Shown: piece by piece, positions 48,432 to 57,170 of the stretch
How positions within the stretch are numbered: the stretch's first letter is position 1
How the letters are laid out: the number at the start of each line of letters is the position of its first letter
Origin: Calditrichia bacterium
Lineage (GTDB): Bacteria; Calditrichota; Calditrichia; RBG-13-44-9; J075
DNA length: 64,000 nucleotides
NCBI GenBank assembly: GCA_020635015.1
Contig: JACKAP010000006.1
Location: 124,001-188,000 of the forward strand
Reading direction: 5' to 3'
The notes under the pieces: model-generated
The model's database searches: none
The model's input: only the letters and a program-made list of their open reading frames with translations
Told to the model about the DNA's origin: nothing
Translations under genes and position numbers: made by a program

Positions 48432-51050
48432 ATGAAATTCTCTTCATTTGGCTTTTTCAAAAAACGTGAGGCGAAAAGCGAGTCCCGCAAGCCGAAGGCT
48501 GGCGGAGATGACAGCATCGCCAATGAGATCAACGGCCTGATCATCCTCTCCCTGGGATTCCTGCTGTTCCTGGCGATTCTTTCCTATCATAAAGGCGACC
48601 TCACCTATGCCAACATGGGGGAGGGCAACGAATACAATGTGAAGAATTGGCTGGGGATTGTCGGCTCTTCGGTCGCTCAACCGTTTTTTGAATATACTTT
48701 CGGTTATGCCGCGCTGATCTTTCCGGTGCTGCTGATGATCCTGGGTGTCTTCATGATGCTGGACACCGCCACGGTGAAAACCCGCATGCCCTCCATTTCC
48801 ATGATCGGTATCGGCTGGGCGTATTTTATCGCCATTCTGCTGGCGGCGCCCCAGGCGTACCGTACCTTCGGAGGGATCCTGGGACAGACCCGCGACTACT
48901 TCCCCAGCGGGGCGATCGGGGGATTGACCGCCGATATTCTTACCATTTACCTCGGACGTTTTGCCCTGGTCTTTTTAACCGTCATTTTTCTGTTGATCCT
49001 GCTGATGCTCACCTTCCAGATCCGGCTGTCGGTGGTGCCGCTGTATGTGGTGCGAAAAGTGCAGCGTTTGCTGGAGATCATCGGGCAGGCTTTCCTGAAT
49101 ATGATCGCCTGGTTTAAGCAGGTTCAGTGGTTCCCGGAGCGGAAGCCGAAGCCGCCCCGCGAATCCCTTTTCGCCAACCTGATCGAACGCGATGAAGAGG
49201 AAGAACAGCTGCGCAAACCCGCTCCACCCGCCTCGGAAGCCGCGGTGGTGCATAGTATTTCTGATTTTGATGATGTGGGCATTGATGACGAGCCTTCCCC
49301 GGAGATCCCATCCCATCATTCGGCCTATGATGAAACCGCCCCTCCCCCCATGAGCGATGAAGCGGAGTTCGAGGAAACCGGCTTCAACGAGCTGGACCCG
49401 CCGGTCGGCACAGAATACCGGATGCCCCAGGAGGCGCCCCCGACGGGTGGTATTCCCGAATCACTGATACCGCCAGAGGATCCGCCCGGGCCGGCGTCGG
49501 GTTTCCCGGATGATGATGAGGATGAGCTGGTCATCGAATTGCCGGATGAGGATGATTTTGATTACGATGAGGCGGTCAAGGCGGCGATGAGGACCTACCA
49601 GATGCCGCCGGTCGATATCTTGAATGAAGATGAAACTGAGAACAAGGTCTCCCGGGAAGAGTTGATGGCCAACGCCGACCTGCTGGAGAATACCCTGGCC
49701 CAGTTTAATGTCAAAGCCTTCGTCAAGAAGGTGATCGAAGGCCCGGTGATTACACTCTACGCAGTCCGCCCTGCCGAAGGGGTCAAGATCAACCAGGTGG
49801 TCAGTCTGGCTGATGACCTCGCGCTGGCGATGCGGGCCAAGGGGATCCGGATGATCGCGCCAATTCCCGGGGAAGCGGCGATCGGGATCGAAATTCCCAA
49901 CCGCCGGCCCTCGACGGTCTATTTCAAATCGATCGTGCGTTCGGAAAAATTTACCCAGCATAACGGCCAGCTCAGCCTGGGAATGGGCAAAACTATCGGT
50001 GGGGAAGTGTTCTGTGCCGACCTGGCTCGGATGCCCCACCTGCTGATCGCCGGCGCCACCGGGGCGGGAAAGAGCGTGGGGATTAATACCCTGATCGCCA
50101 GCATTCTCTACCGGGTGCCTCCCAGCGATGTGAAATTCGTGATGATCGATCCCAAGAAGCTCGAGCTGACCCTTTATGCCAAGCTGAAAGAACATTACCT
50201 GGCGATCTGCCCGGAACTGGATGAGATTGTGATTACCCACCCGCAGAATGCCGTGCTGGTGCTGCGCAGCGTGGTCAATGAGATGGAAGAACGCTACGAC
50301 ACCCTGGCCCGCCTGGGCGTGCGCGATATCGTTTCCTATAACCGCAAGATTGAAAAATTCGAATCGAGCGGGGAAAAGGAGAAAGGGATGCGCCGGCTGC
50401 CGTATATCGTGGTGATCATCGATGAGTTGGCCGACCTGATCCTGACCGCTTCCCGGGAAGTGGAGGAGCCGATTACCCGCCTGGCCCAGATGGCCCGTGC
50501 AGTGGGGATTCACCTGATCGTCGCCACTCAGCGCCCATCGGTGGATATTCTGACCGGCTTGATCAAGGCCAACTTCCCCACCCGGATCGCCTACCAGGTG
50601 GCCACCCGCCCGGACTCCAAGGTGATCCTCGACATGTACGGGGCGGAGAAGCTGATCGGGAACGGCGACATGCTGTTCCTGCCTCCCGGCACCGGCAAGC
50701 CGGTGCGTCTGCAGAACCCGTTCATCTCCACCGAAGAAGTGGAGGAGATGATCAAACATATCCGCAAGCAGCCGAAATTTCCCCCTTACGAACTGAAACT
50801 GGTGCGCGACCGGGGGACTGTTGGGGCGGAAGCGACCAAGAAAGTGCAGCAGGATGATCTCTTCGACAAAGCCAGAGAGATCGTGATCCGTCATCAACAG
50901 GGATCTGTTTCGCTGTTGCAGCGTAAGCTGAAAATCGGTTACGCCCGCGCCGGCCGCCTGATGGATGCTTTGGAAGAAGCTGGAGTGGTGGGACCCGGGC
51001 AGGGCAGCAAGGCCCGGGAGGTGCTCGTCTCGACGTATAGTGATGAATAG
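48432..51050 (+). CDS. ftsK: DNA translocase FtsK/SpoIIIE
   Basis: 872 aa from ATG at 48432; a TTG ten codons earlier is in frame. Four membrane helices (about 35-200) anchor it at the septum. An acidic, Pro-rich linker (about 230-385) precedes the motor: alpha/beta RecA domains with Walker A GATGAGKSVGIN, Walker B IVVIIDELADL and QRPSVDILTGLIKANFPTRI. The gamma winged helix at the C-terminus (VSLLQRKLKIGYARAGRLMD) recognises KOPS-type sequences. It pumps chromosome dimers through the closing septum. lolA follows, as in many Gram-negative genomes. Confidence 0.96.
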   Translation: MKFSSFGFFKKREAKSESRKPKAGGDDSIANEINGLIILSLGFLLFLAILSYHKGDLTYANMGEGNEYNVKNWLGIVGSSVAQPFFEYTFGYAALIFPVLLMILGVFMMLDTATVKTRMPSISMIGIGWAYFIAILLAAPQAYRTFGGILGQTRDYFPSGAIGGLTADILTIYLGRFALVFLTVIFLLILLMLTFQIRLSVVPLYVVRKVQRLLEIIGQAFLNMIAWFKQVQWFPERKPKPPRESLFANLIERDEEEEQLRKPAPPASEAAVVHSISDFDDVGIDDEPSPEIPSHHSAYDETAPPPMSDEAEFEETGFNELDPPVGTEYRMPQEAPPTGGIPESLIPPEDPPGPASGFPDDDEDELVIELPDEDDFDYDEAVKAAMRTYQMPPVDILNEDETENKVSREELMANADLLENTLAQFNVKAFVKKVIEGPVITLYAVRPAEGVKINQVVSLADDLALAMRAKGIRMIAPIPGEAAIGIEIPNRRPSTVYFKSIVRSEKFTQHNGQLSLGMGKTIGGEVFCADLARMPHLLIAGATGAGKSVGINTLIASILYRVPPSDVKFVMIDPKKLELTLYAKLKEHYLAICPELDEIVITHPQNAVLVLRSVVNEMEERYDTLARLGVRDIVSYNRKIEKFESSGEKEKGMRRLPYIVVIIDELADLILTASREVEEPITRLAQMARAVGIHLIVATQRPSVDILTGLIKANFPTRIAYQVATRPDSKVILDMYGAEKLIGNGDMLFLPPGTGKPVRLQNPFISTEEVEEMIKHIRKQPKFPPYELKLVRDRGTVGAEATKKVQQDDLFDKAREIVIRHQQGSVSLLQRKLKIGYARAGRLMDALEEAGVVGPGQGSKAREVLVSTYSDE

Positions 51051-51054
51051 TAGT

Positions 51055-51130
51055 TGTCAGTGATCAGTTGTCGGTGATCAGCTATTACGGCGTTGTGTCA
51101 TTCCGAGGCGACAGCCGAGGAATCTGTAAG
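51055..51130. repeat. Spacer repeats: TGATCAGTTGTC and TCATTCCGAGG families
   Basis: Two copies of a GTNNGTGATCAG word (51060-51083) are followed by TGTCATTCCGAGGCG and GCCGAGGAATCTGTAA, a half-copy of the element at 10970-11038. It lies between ftsK and the lolA-like gene. Confidence 0.75.
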
Positions 51131-51178
51131 TTTAAAAAACTTAATATACATGTACTTAACTATAAGGTAAAATAGTCG

Positions 51179-51838
51179 ATGACCCAAAATCGTTTTCTTC
51201 TTGTCGGAACCCTGGCCGTACTGCTCGTGTCGACCTTTATATTTCAATCCGCCCGGGCTGCCGATGCCGATGAGATCATCAAAAATATCCAGAAAAAGTA
51301 TAAATCGGCGAAAACCGTGCGTATCCAGTTCAAGGAGACCGCCCTTTACAAGCTCACCAACACCATGACCGAAGTATCGGGAACCCTGCAGATGGAAGGA
51401 GAAGCAAAATTCCGTCTGGATTCCGAAGATCAGGTGATCGTCAATGACGGCAAGAATGTCTGGCGCTACAATAAGCTCAACAATCAGGTCCTGATCGATT
51501 ATGCCAAAAAAACTGAACAGGATGTGATGCTGAGCAACTTTTTGTACGAAATAAAAGACCATTATTTCGGTCAAATTATTGAAGAGAATAAAGAAGGCGG
51601 CGTCAAGAAATATGCCATTAAGTTGACCCCCAGGCCCAACGAGCAGAGTTTCTTTACCTCGGTGAAGATCTGGGTGCAGGATAAGACCTGGGAAATCGAA
51701 GAAGTGGTGTATACCGATTACAACGGAAACGAAACGACCTACATCATTGAAAAGATAGAATTCAATCCGAATTTCACAACCGCAGTGTTCAGCTTTACCC
51801 CGCCGGAAGGGATCCAGGTTGTCGATCTCAGATTTTAG
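51179..51838 (+). CDS. lolA: LolA-like periplasmic lipoprotein carrier
   Basis: 219 aa with a signal peptide ending in QSARA-A. The mature protein is an unclosed beta-barrel of the LolA type: ADEIIKNIQKKYKSAKTVRI, GTLQMEGEAKFRLDSEDQVI, VNDGKNVWRYNKLNNQVLI and a C-terminal VFSFTPPEGIQVVDL that matches the family end. It would carry lipoproteins from the inner membrane to the outer membrane. The ftsK-lolA order is conserved across many diderms, which supports the call. Confidence 0.88.
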   Translation: MTQNRFLLVGTLAVLLVSTFIFQSARAADADEIIKNIQKKYKSAKTVRIQFKETALYKLTNTMTEVSGTLQMEGEAKFRLDSEDQVIVNDGKNVWRYNKLNNQVLIDYAKKTEQDVMLSNFLYEIKDHYFGQIIEENKEGGVKKYAIKLTPRPNEQSFFTSVKIWVQDKTWEIEEVVYTDYNGNETTYIIEKIEFNPNFTTAVFSFTPPEGIQVVDLRF

Positions 51839-51975
51839 GATTTTATCAAAAGTGAATCAAGAAATACCGAATTGTGCCGATTACCAGAATTTACCCGGTA
51901 ACAGTTCCGTTTTGGTCATTGGCATCCGGGGTAAAATCCTGAAATCTGTTCGAGTTTATTATTAAGGGGAGTTTA

Positions 51976-54261
51976 GTGGAAAATTACCTTGATATGCAGG
52001 AAGAGGAGCAGCAGCTAAGCCTGCAGGATTATCTGCGGGTATTGTATACCGGGCGCTGGATTATTGTTGCTTCTTTCCTGGTGGTCTTGCTGGCAACAGC
52101 TTATTATACATTTACTACCCAGCCGGTCTATCAGGCCAAGGCGACCATTCTGGTCGAGACCCAGGGATTGCGGGAGCAGGCGCTGTTCGATGTGAATTAT
52201 CTTAATCCGCAGTCGACGGTCATCACCAACCAGATCGAGATCCTGAAAAGCCGCAATTTGGCCGAACGGGTCGTGCTGGCGCTGGAGACTGCCGCCTATC
52301 GCGACTCCCTGTCGATCTTCAAGCCGGACTCGCGGGGCAATTACAAGGTGCTGCGCGAGCAGATCGACTGGATCATGGAGCACCTGACGATCATCTCCAA
52401 GCCGGAGACCGATATCATTGAAATCACCTTCGCGGCCAGCACCCCGTTTGAGGCGGCGGAGATCGGTAATGAAGTCGCCAACACCTTCCGCCAGCTGAAC
52501 AAGGAATACAACCTGACGGAATTCAAGGATCTGCGGAATTTCCTGGAATTCCAACTGCGCAAGAAAAGTGAAGAACTGCGCAAGTCCGAGGATATCCTGC
52601 GGGTGTACCGGGAGGATGAAAAGCTGGTATCGCTCAGCGACCGTACCCGGGAGCTGATTTCCCGGGTGGGGCAGAGCCAGGCGGAACTGGAGGCCACGAT
52701 GGTCGGCCTGGAGGGCGCCCAGGAGCGTAAGCGCAACCTGGAAAAGCAGCTCGACGAACGCCGCCAGCAGCTGGCTACCGAAGTGTCGCAGATCTCCAGC
52801 CCGCTGCTGGTCGAACTGCAGAAGGAATACGCCCGGCTGGTCAACGAAAAGGTGAAATACGAATCGCTGATCGCCCAGGAGCGCACCATCGACCCGAAGG
52901 TGTACGAGCTGGAACTGAAAAACCAGAGCGGCCGCATCCGGGCGGTGCAGCAGCGCCTTCAGGAGGAAGCGCAGCGGATTGCCAACACCAGCATGGTCTC
53001 CGACCCGCTGCAGATTGCCCAGAACCTGATCGGCGAAGTGCTGGCGCTGGAAACCGAGATCAAGGGCAGCAGCGCTCGCATCAATGCCCTGCGGGAAGTG
53101 GTGGAACAATATGAACGGGAATTGTCCCAACTTCCCGGCCAGGGGCTGGAACTGGCCCGGCTGGAACGGCAGGTGGAAGTGGACCGCAATACCTTCATCC
53201 TGCTGACGGAGAAGCTGGAAGAAACCAAGATCGCCGAAGCCGGGCAGAAGGAGAGCGTGCGGGTGATCGATCAGGCGATCGAGCCGGAAAACCCAGTCAG
53301 CCCCAATAAGCGTCTGAACCTGCTGCTGGGTGCCCTGATCGGGCTGGGCCTGGGGATTGGCCTCACGTTTTTGATGGAGTTCTTTGACGATTCGATCAAG
53401 AATCCCGATGTGTTGGAGCGGATGGGATTGCCGATTCTGGCCATCATTCCGGAGATCTCCTCCAAGGAAGTGCAGATGCGCCCGCTGCCGCTCAACGGCA
53501 ACGGCCGCGGGGAGATGTCTCCGGAAAGCGACGGCAGCGAGTCGCGCCTGGTAGCGCACCTCGATCCTAAATCGCCGATCTCCGAGGCCTACCGCACCCT
53601 GCGCACCAACATCCAGTTCCAGAAGCTCAACAGCAAACACGGCACCATCCTGGTCACCAGTTCGACTCCCAAAGAAGGGAAGTCGACCACTATCGCCAAC
53701 CTGGCCATCACCATGGCCCAGATGGGCAGCCGCACCCTGCTGGTCGATACCGACCTGCGGCGGCCGGTGGTGCATTCGATCTTTAATCTGAAGAAAGACA
53801 AAGGGATTACCAACTACCTGATGGGCAAGATGAACCTGCAGGAGATTGTCAAGCCGACCTTCGTCGACAATCTCTTCGCCGTTACCTCCGGCCCGCTGCC
53901 GCCCAATCCTTCGGAATTGCTCTCTTCGGAAGATATGGACCGGTTTATCAAAGATGTGAAAGAGAATTTTGACCTGATCTTATTTGACAGTCCCCCGATT
54001 ATTGCCGTCACCGATGCGGCCATTCTGAGCACCAAGATCGATGCGCTGATCCTGGTGATCAAAGCCCATCAGACCCAGAAGAATGCCATCAAACGGGCGA
54101 AGAATCTGCTTGACAAGGTGAACGCCAACATCATGGGATGCCTGCTGAACAGTGTGAACGTGGACCGTGCTTACGGCTCTTATTACTACTATTACTACTA
54201 TCACTACTACAGCTATTACGGACATGATCTTAAACGAAGGAAAAAAACCAATACGGTCTAA
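51976..54261 (+). CDS. Wzc-like polysaccharide co-polymerase/BY-tyrosine kinase with Tyr-cluster tail
   Basis: 761 aa from GTG with AAGGGGAG 5 nt upstream. A Wzz domain with TM1 (WIIVASFLVVLLATAYYTF) and a long periplasmic coiled-coil region (about 170-420) precede TM2 (LLLGALIGLGLGIGLTFLM, about 445-463). The cytosolic BY-kinase domain has Walker A TPKEGKSTT, Walker A' LLVDTDLRRP and Walker B LILFDSPP. The C-terminus carries twelve tyrosines within about 16 residues, the autophosphorylation cluster that controls polymer length and export in such kinases. It heads a probable unit with two nucleotide-sugar dehydrogenase genes, which are known substrates of such kinases elsewhere. Confidence 0.93.
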   Translation: MENYLDMQEEEQQLSLQDYLRVLYTGRWIIVASFLVVLLATAYYTFTTQPVYQAKATILVETQGLREQALFDVNYLNPQSTVITNQIEILKSRNLAERVVLALETAAYRDSLSIFKPDSRGNYKVLREQIDWIMEHLTIISKPETDIIEITFAASTPFEAAEIGNEVANTFRQLNKEYNLTEFKDLRNFLEFQLRKKSEELRKSEDILRVYREDEKLVSLSDRTRELISRVGQSQAELEATMVGLEGAQERKRNLEKQLDERRQQLATEVSQISSPLLVELQKEYARLVNEKVKYESLIAQERTIDPKVYELELKNQSGRIRAVQQRLQEEAQRIANTSMVSDPLQIAQNLIGEVLALETEIKGSSARINALREVVEQYERELSQLPGQGLELARLERQVEVDRNTFILLTEKLEETKIAEAGQKESVRVIDQAIEPENPVSPNKRLNLLLGALIGLGLGIGLTFLMEFFDDSIKNPDVLERMGLPILAIIPEISSKEVQMRPLPLNGNGRGEMSPESDGSESRLVAHLDPKSPISEAYRTLRTNIQFQKLNSKHGTILVTSSTPKEGKSTTIANLAITMAQMGSRTLLVDTDLRRPVVHSIFNLKKDKGITNYLMGKMNLQEIVKPTFVDNLFAVTSGPLPPNPSELLSSEDMDRFIKDVKENFDLILFDSPPIIAVTDAAILSTKIDALILVIKAHQTQKNAIKRAKNLLDKVNANIMGCLLNSVNVDRAYGSYYYYYYYHYYSYYGHDLKRRKKTNTV

Positions 54262-54276
54262 TTTGGAGGAGAAATA

Positions 54277-55581
54277 ATGAAGTTAACCATTGTCGGAACC
54301 GGCTATGTGGGGTTGGTCGCCGGGGCCTGTTTTTCGGAAAGCGGTAACCACGTGATCTGTATGGACGTGGATGAGAAGAAAATTCAGCAACTTAATCAGG
54401 GAATGATACCTATTTATGAACCGGGACTGGACCTGCTGGTGAAGCGCAATCAAAGCAACGGGCGGCTTAGCTTTACCACCAATATGGTCGATGCGGTGAA
54501 TAAGTCGGACGTGATCTTCATCGCCGTCGGCACCCCGCCCGATGAGGACGGCAGTGCCGACCTGCGCCACGTGCTGGCGGTGGCCAGCGCTATCGGCAAG
54601 CACATGAAGAACTACAAGATCGTGGTCAACAAGAGCACGGTTCCGGTCGGCACGGCCGAGAAGGTGCGGCAGGCAGTGGCCAAAGAAACCGACCTGCCTT
54701 TCGACGTGGTGTCGAACCCGGAGTTCCTCAAAGAAGGAGCGGCGATTGATGACTTTATGTATCCCGACCGGGTGATCATCGGTACCCGAAACGAGAAGGT
54801 TGCCGAAACCATGCGCGAGCTTTACTCGCCCTTTGTGCGCACCGGAAATCCGATCATCATTATGGATGAGCTGAGCGCGGAACTGTCGAAATACGCCGCC
54901 AACTCGATCCTGGCGACCAAGATCTCCTTCATGAATGAGATCGCCAATCTCTGCGACTTGATCGGCGCCGATGTGGAGATGGTGCGGAAGGGGATTGGAT
55001 CGGACAAGCGGATCGGCTACTCCTTCATCTTTCCCGGCGTCGGCTACGGCGGCTCCTGCTTCCCGAAGGATGTCAAAGCGATCATCCGCACCGCCCAGGC
55101 CTACAAGTATAACCTGAAGGTGCTGGAAGCCGTGGAAGATGTCAATGAGGCCCAGAAGCAGGTGATCATTCCCAAGATACTGAACCATTTTAACGGCGAC
55201 ATCAAGGGCAAGACCTTTGCGGTGTGGGGGTTGAGCTTTAAGCCCAAGACCGATGACATGCGGGAAGCCCCCTCGCTCCAGATCATCCAGGAATTGCACA
55301 AGCTGGGGGCCAGCATCAATGCCCACGATCCGGTTGCCCTGGAAGAAGCCAAACGCCAGGGGGTGGAAGCACATGCCACACTCTTCGAGGATTATTATGA
55401 GACCATCCGCGATGCCGACGGGTTGATCCTGGTAACCGAATGGCTGAACTATCGGGAACCGGATTTCGAGCTGATGAAGCAATTGCTGAAAACCCCGGTG
55501 ATCTTCGACGGTAGAAATATTTACCATCCGCACAAGTTGAAAGATCTCGGTTTTACCTATTACGGTATCGGCCGGAGATAA
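54277..55581 (+). CDS. ugd: UDP-glucose 6-dehydrogenase
   Basis: 434 aa. N-terminal Rossmann motif IVGTGYVGLVAGACFSE, STVPVGTAEKV, the central SKYAANSILATKISFMNEIA with the catalytic Lys, and GVGYGGSCFPKD with the nucleophilic Cys; the C-terminal UDP-binding domain has WGLSFKPKTDDMREAPS. It oxidises UDP-glucose to UDP-glucuronate for exopolysaccharide or lipid A modification. It starts 15 bp after the kinase gene with a GGAGGAG site and is probably co-transcribed. Confidence 0.95.
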   Translation: MKLTIVGTGYVGLVAGACFSESGNHVICMDVDEKKIQQLNQGMIPIYEPGLDLLVKRNQSNGRLSFTTNMVDAVNKSDVIFIAVGTPPDEDGSADLRHVLAVASAIGKHMKNYKIVVNKSTVPVGTAEKVRQAVAKETDLPFDVVSNPEFLKEGAAIDDFMYPDRVIIGTRNEKVAETMRELYSPFVRTGNPIIIMDELSAELSKYAANSILATKISFMNEIANLCDLIGADVEMVRKGIGSDKRIGYSFIFPGVGYGGSCFPKDVKAIIRTAQAYKYNLKVLEAVEDVNEAQKQVIIPKILNHFNGDIKGKTFAVWGLSFKPKTDDMREAPSLQIIQELHKLGASINAHDPVALEEAKRQGVEAHATLFEDYYETIRDADGLILVTEWLNYREPDFELMKQLLKTPVIFDGRNIYHPHKLKDLGFTYYGIGRR

Positions 55582-55612
55582 TCGTTCTGACGATATCGCG
55601 ACACCCCTTCAG

Positions 55613-55653
55613 CGCTGCTCTCGGTCTATCTCGTCGGAGCAGCGTGTTTTATT
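55613..55653 (+). terminator. Rho-independent terminator after ugd
   Basis: CGCTGCTC (55613-55620) and GAGCAGCG (55637-55644) form an 8-bp stem over a 16-nt loop, followed by TGTTTTATT. It separates ugd from the next dehydrogenase gene. Confidence 0.75.
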
Positions 55654-55719
55654 CGGGGTATATGGATTTGATTTAATTCACATCAACCACTAAACCTAAT
55701 TGAACTAGGGAAGGTCAGT

Positions 55720-57030
55720 ATGAGTCTGCTGCAAAAAATTAAAGATCACGAAGCAACCATCGGGGTGATCGGATTGGGATATGTGGGTCTGCCACTGATT
55801 CTCGAATTCGTCGAAGAAAAATTCCCCACCATCGGGTTCGATGTCGATGATGCCAAGGTTGAGATGCTCAACAAAGGTGAATCTTACATCAAGCACATCC
55901 CCGCCAACCGTATCCAGAAAGCGCTGGATAAGAAACTGTTTCATGCTACCGCGGATTTCAGCAAGCTGAAAGATGTGGATTGCATCCTGGTCTGCGTGCC
56001 CACACCGCTGAACAAGCACCGTGAACCGGATATCTCGTATATCGAGAATACCTCCGAGACCATCTCTCAGCACTTGCGGAAAGAGCAACTGGTGGTGCTG
56101 GAAAGCTCCACCTTTCCCGGAACCACCGAAGAGGTGATGCGCCCGATCCTGGAAAAATCCGGGTTGAAAGGACACGATGAGTTTTACCTGGCCTTTTCTC
56201 CGGAGCGGGAAGATCCCAACAATCCGAATTTCAACACCAAAACCATTCCGAAAGTTGTGGGAGCCAATGATCCGACCTCGCTGGAATTGGCCAAAACCCT
56301 CTACGACCAGGTCATCGTGAAAACCGTTCCGGTCAGCTCCAGCCAGGCGGCGGAAGCGACCAAACTGTTAGAGAATATCTTCCGCAGCGTTAATATCGCC
56401 ATGGTCAACGAGATGAAGGTGATTCTGGACCGTATGGGCATCGATATCTGGGAGGTGATCGATGCGGCTTCAACCAAGCCGTTCGGTTACATGGCTTTCT
56501 ACCCCGGCCCCGGCCTGGGCGGGCACTGTATCCCGATCGATCCGTTTTATCTGACCTGGAAAGCCCGGCAGTATGATATCAGCACCCGCTTTATCGAACT
56601 GGCTGGCGAGGTCAACACCGATATGCCATATTATGTGGTCAGCAAGGTTTCCGATGCCCTGAATCTGCACCAGAAGAGCCTGAACGGCTCCAACATCCTG
56701 ATTCTGGGCATGGCCTATAAGAAAGATATCGATGATCTGCGGGAGTCGCCTACTCTTAAGCTGATCGATATCCTTTCCAAGAAGGGCGCCAAGGTGGATT
56801 ACAACGACCCGCTGATCTCGGAGCTGTGGCCGATGCGTCATTATGATTACGATATCAAGAGCGTCGAGTTGACCGCGGAGAATATCCGTAAATACGATGC
56901 GGTGTTGATCTCCACTGCCCACTCGGTGTATGATTGGGATTTCATTGTGGCCAATGCCCAACTGGTAGTCGATACCCGCAATGCCACCCAACATGTCACC
57001 CGCCGGCGGGAGCGGATTTTCAAAGCCTGA
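55720..57030 (+). CDS. Nucleotide-sugar dehydrogenase (WbpA/WecC type)
   Basis: 436 aa, a paralogue of the preceding enzyme but from the UDP-HexNAc branch: IGVIGLGYVGLPLILEF, VCVPTPLNKHREPDISYIE, LESSTFPGTTEE, EATKLLENIFRSVNIAMVNE, and the active-site loop GPGLGGHCIPIDPFYLTWK. The C-terminal domain contains ILGMAYKKDIDDLRESPTL. The GGHCIPVDP-like loop and this last motif are typical of UDP-N-acetylglucosamine/galactosamine/mannosamine 6-dehydrogenases. It likely supplies a HexNAcA sugar to a surface polysaccharide whose transferases lie outside the window. Confidence 0.9.
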   Translation: MSLLQKIKDHEATIGVIGLGYVGLPLILEFVEEKFPTIGFDVDDAKVEMLNKGESYIKHIPANRIQKALDKKLFHATADFSKLKDVDCILVCVPTPLNKHREPDISYIENTSETISQHLRKEQLVVLESSTFPGTTEEVMRPILEKSGLKGHDEFYLAFSPEREDPNNPNFNTKTIPKVVGANDPTSLELAKTLYDQVIVKTVPVSSSQAAEATKLLENIFRSVNIAMVNEMKVILDRMGIDIWEVIDAASTKPFGYMAFYPGPGLGGHCIPIDPFYLTWKARQYDISTRFIELAGEVNTDMPYYVVSKVSDALNLHQKSLNGSNILILGMAYKKDIDDLRESPTLKLIDILSKKGAKVDYNDPLISELWPMRHYDYDIKSVELTAENIRKYDAVLISTAHSVYDWDFIVANAQLVVDTRNATQHVTRRRERIFKA

Positions 57031-57052
57031 GCGGTGTAACTCTCGTGCGTTT

Positions 57053-57092
57053 TAAAAAAAGCGGTCATTTTCAGGATGACCGCTTTTTTTTT
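57053..57092. terminator. Bidirectional rho-independent terminator
   Basis: A run of A residues, GCGGTCAT (57061-57068), loop TTTCAGG's 6 central bases, ATGACCGC (57075-57082) and a T-run of ten. It lies after the WbpA-type gene and before tamB. Confidence 0.9.
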
Positions 57093-57170
57093 CAGGGTCG
57101 GGTATACTTATAGAGTTATATTATTTTTTAACTATGAAACCTCATCGACCTGAGCATAATTTAAAATCGT

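Noticed and set aside
52015..53775. A long antisense frame opposite the Wzc-like kinase gene
   Set aside because: A shadow of the GC-rich sense gene; its composition is dominated by His, Gln and Leu runs with no domain.
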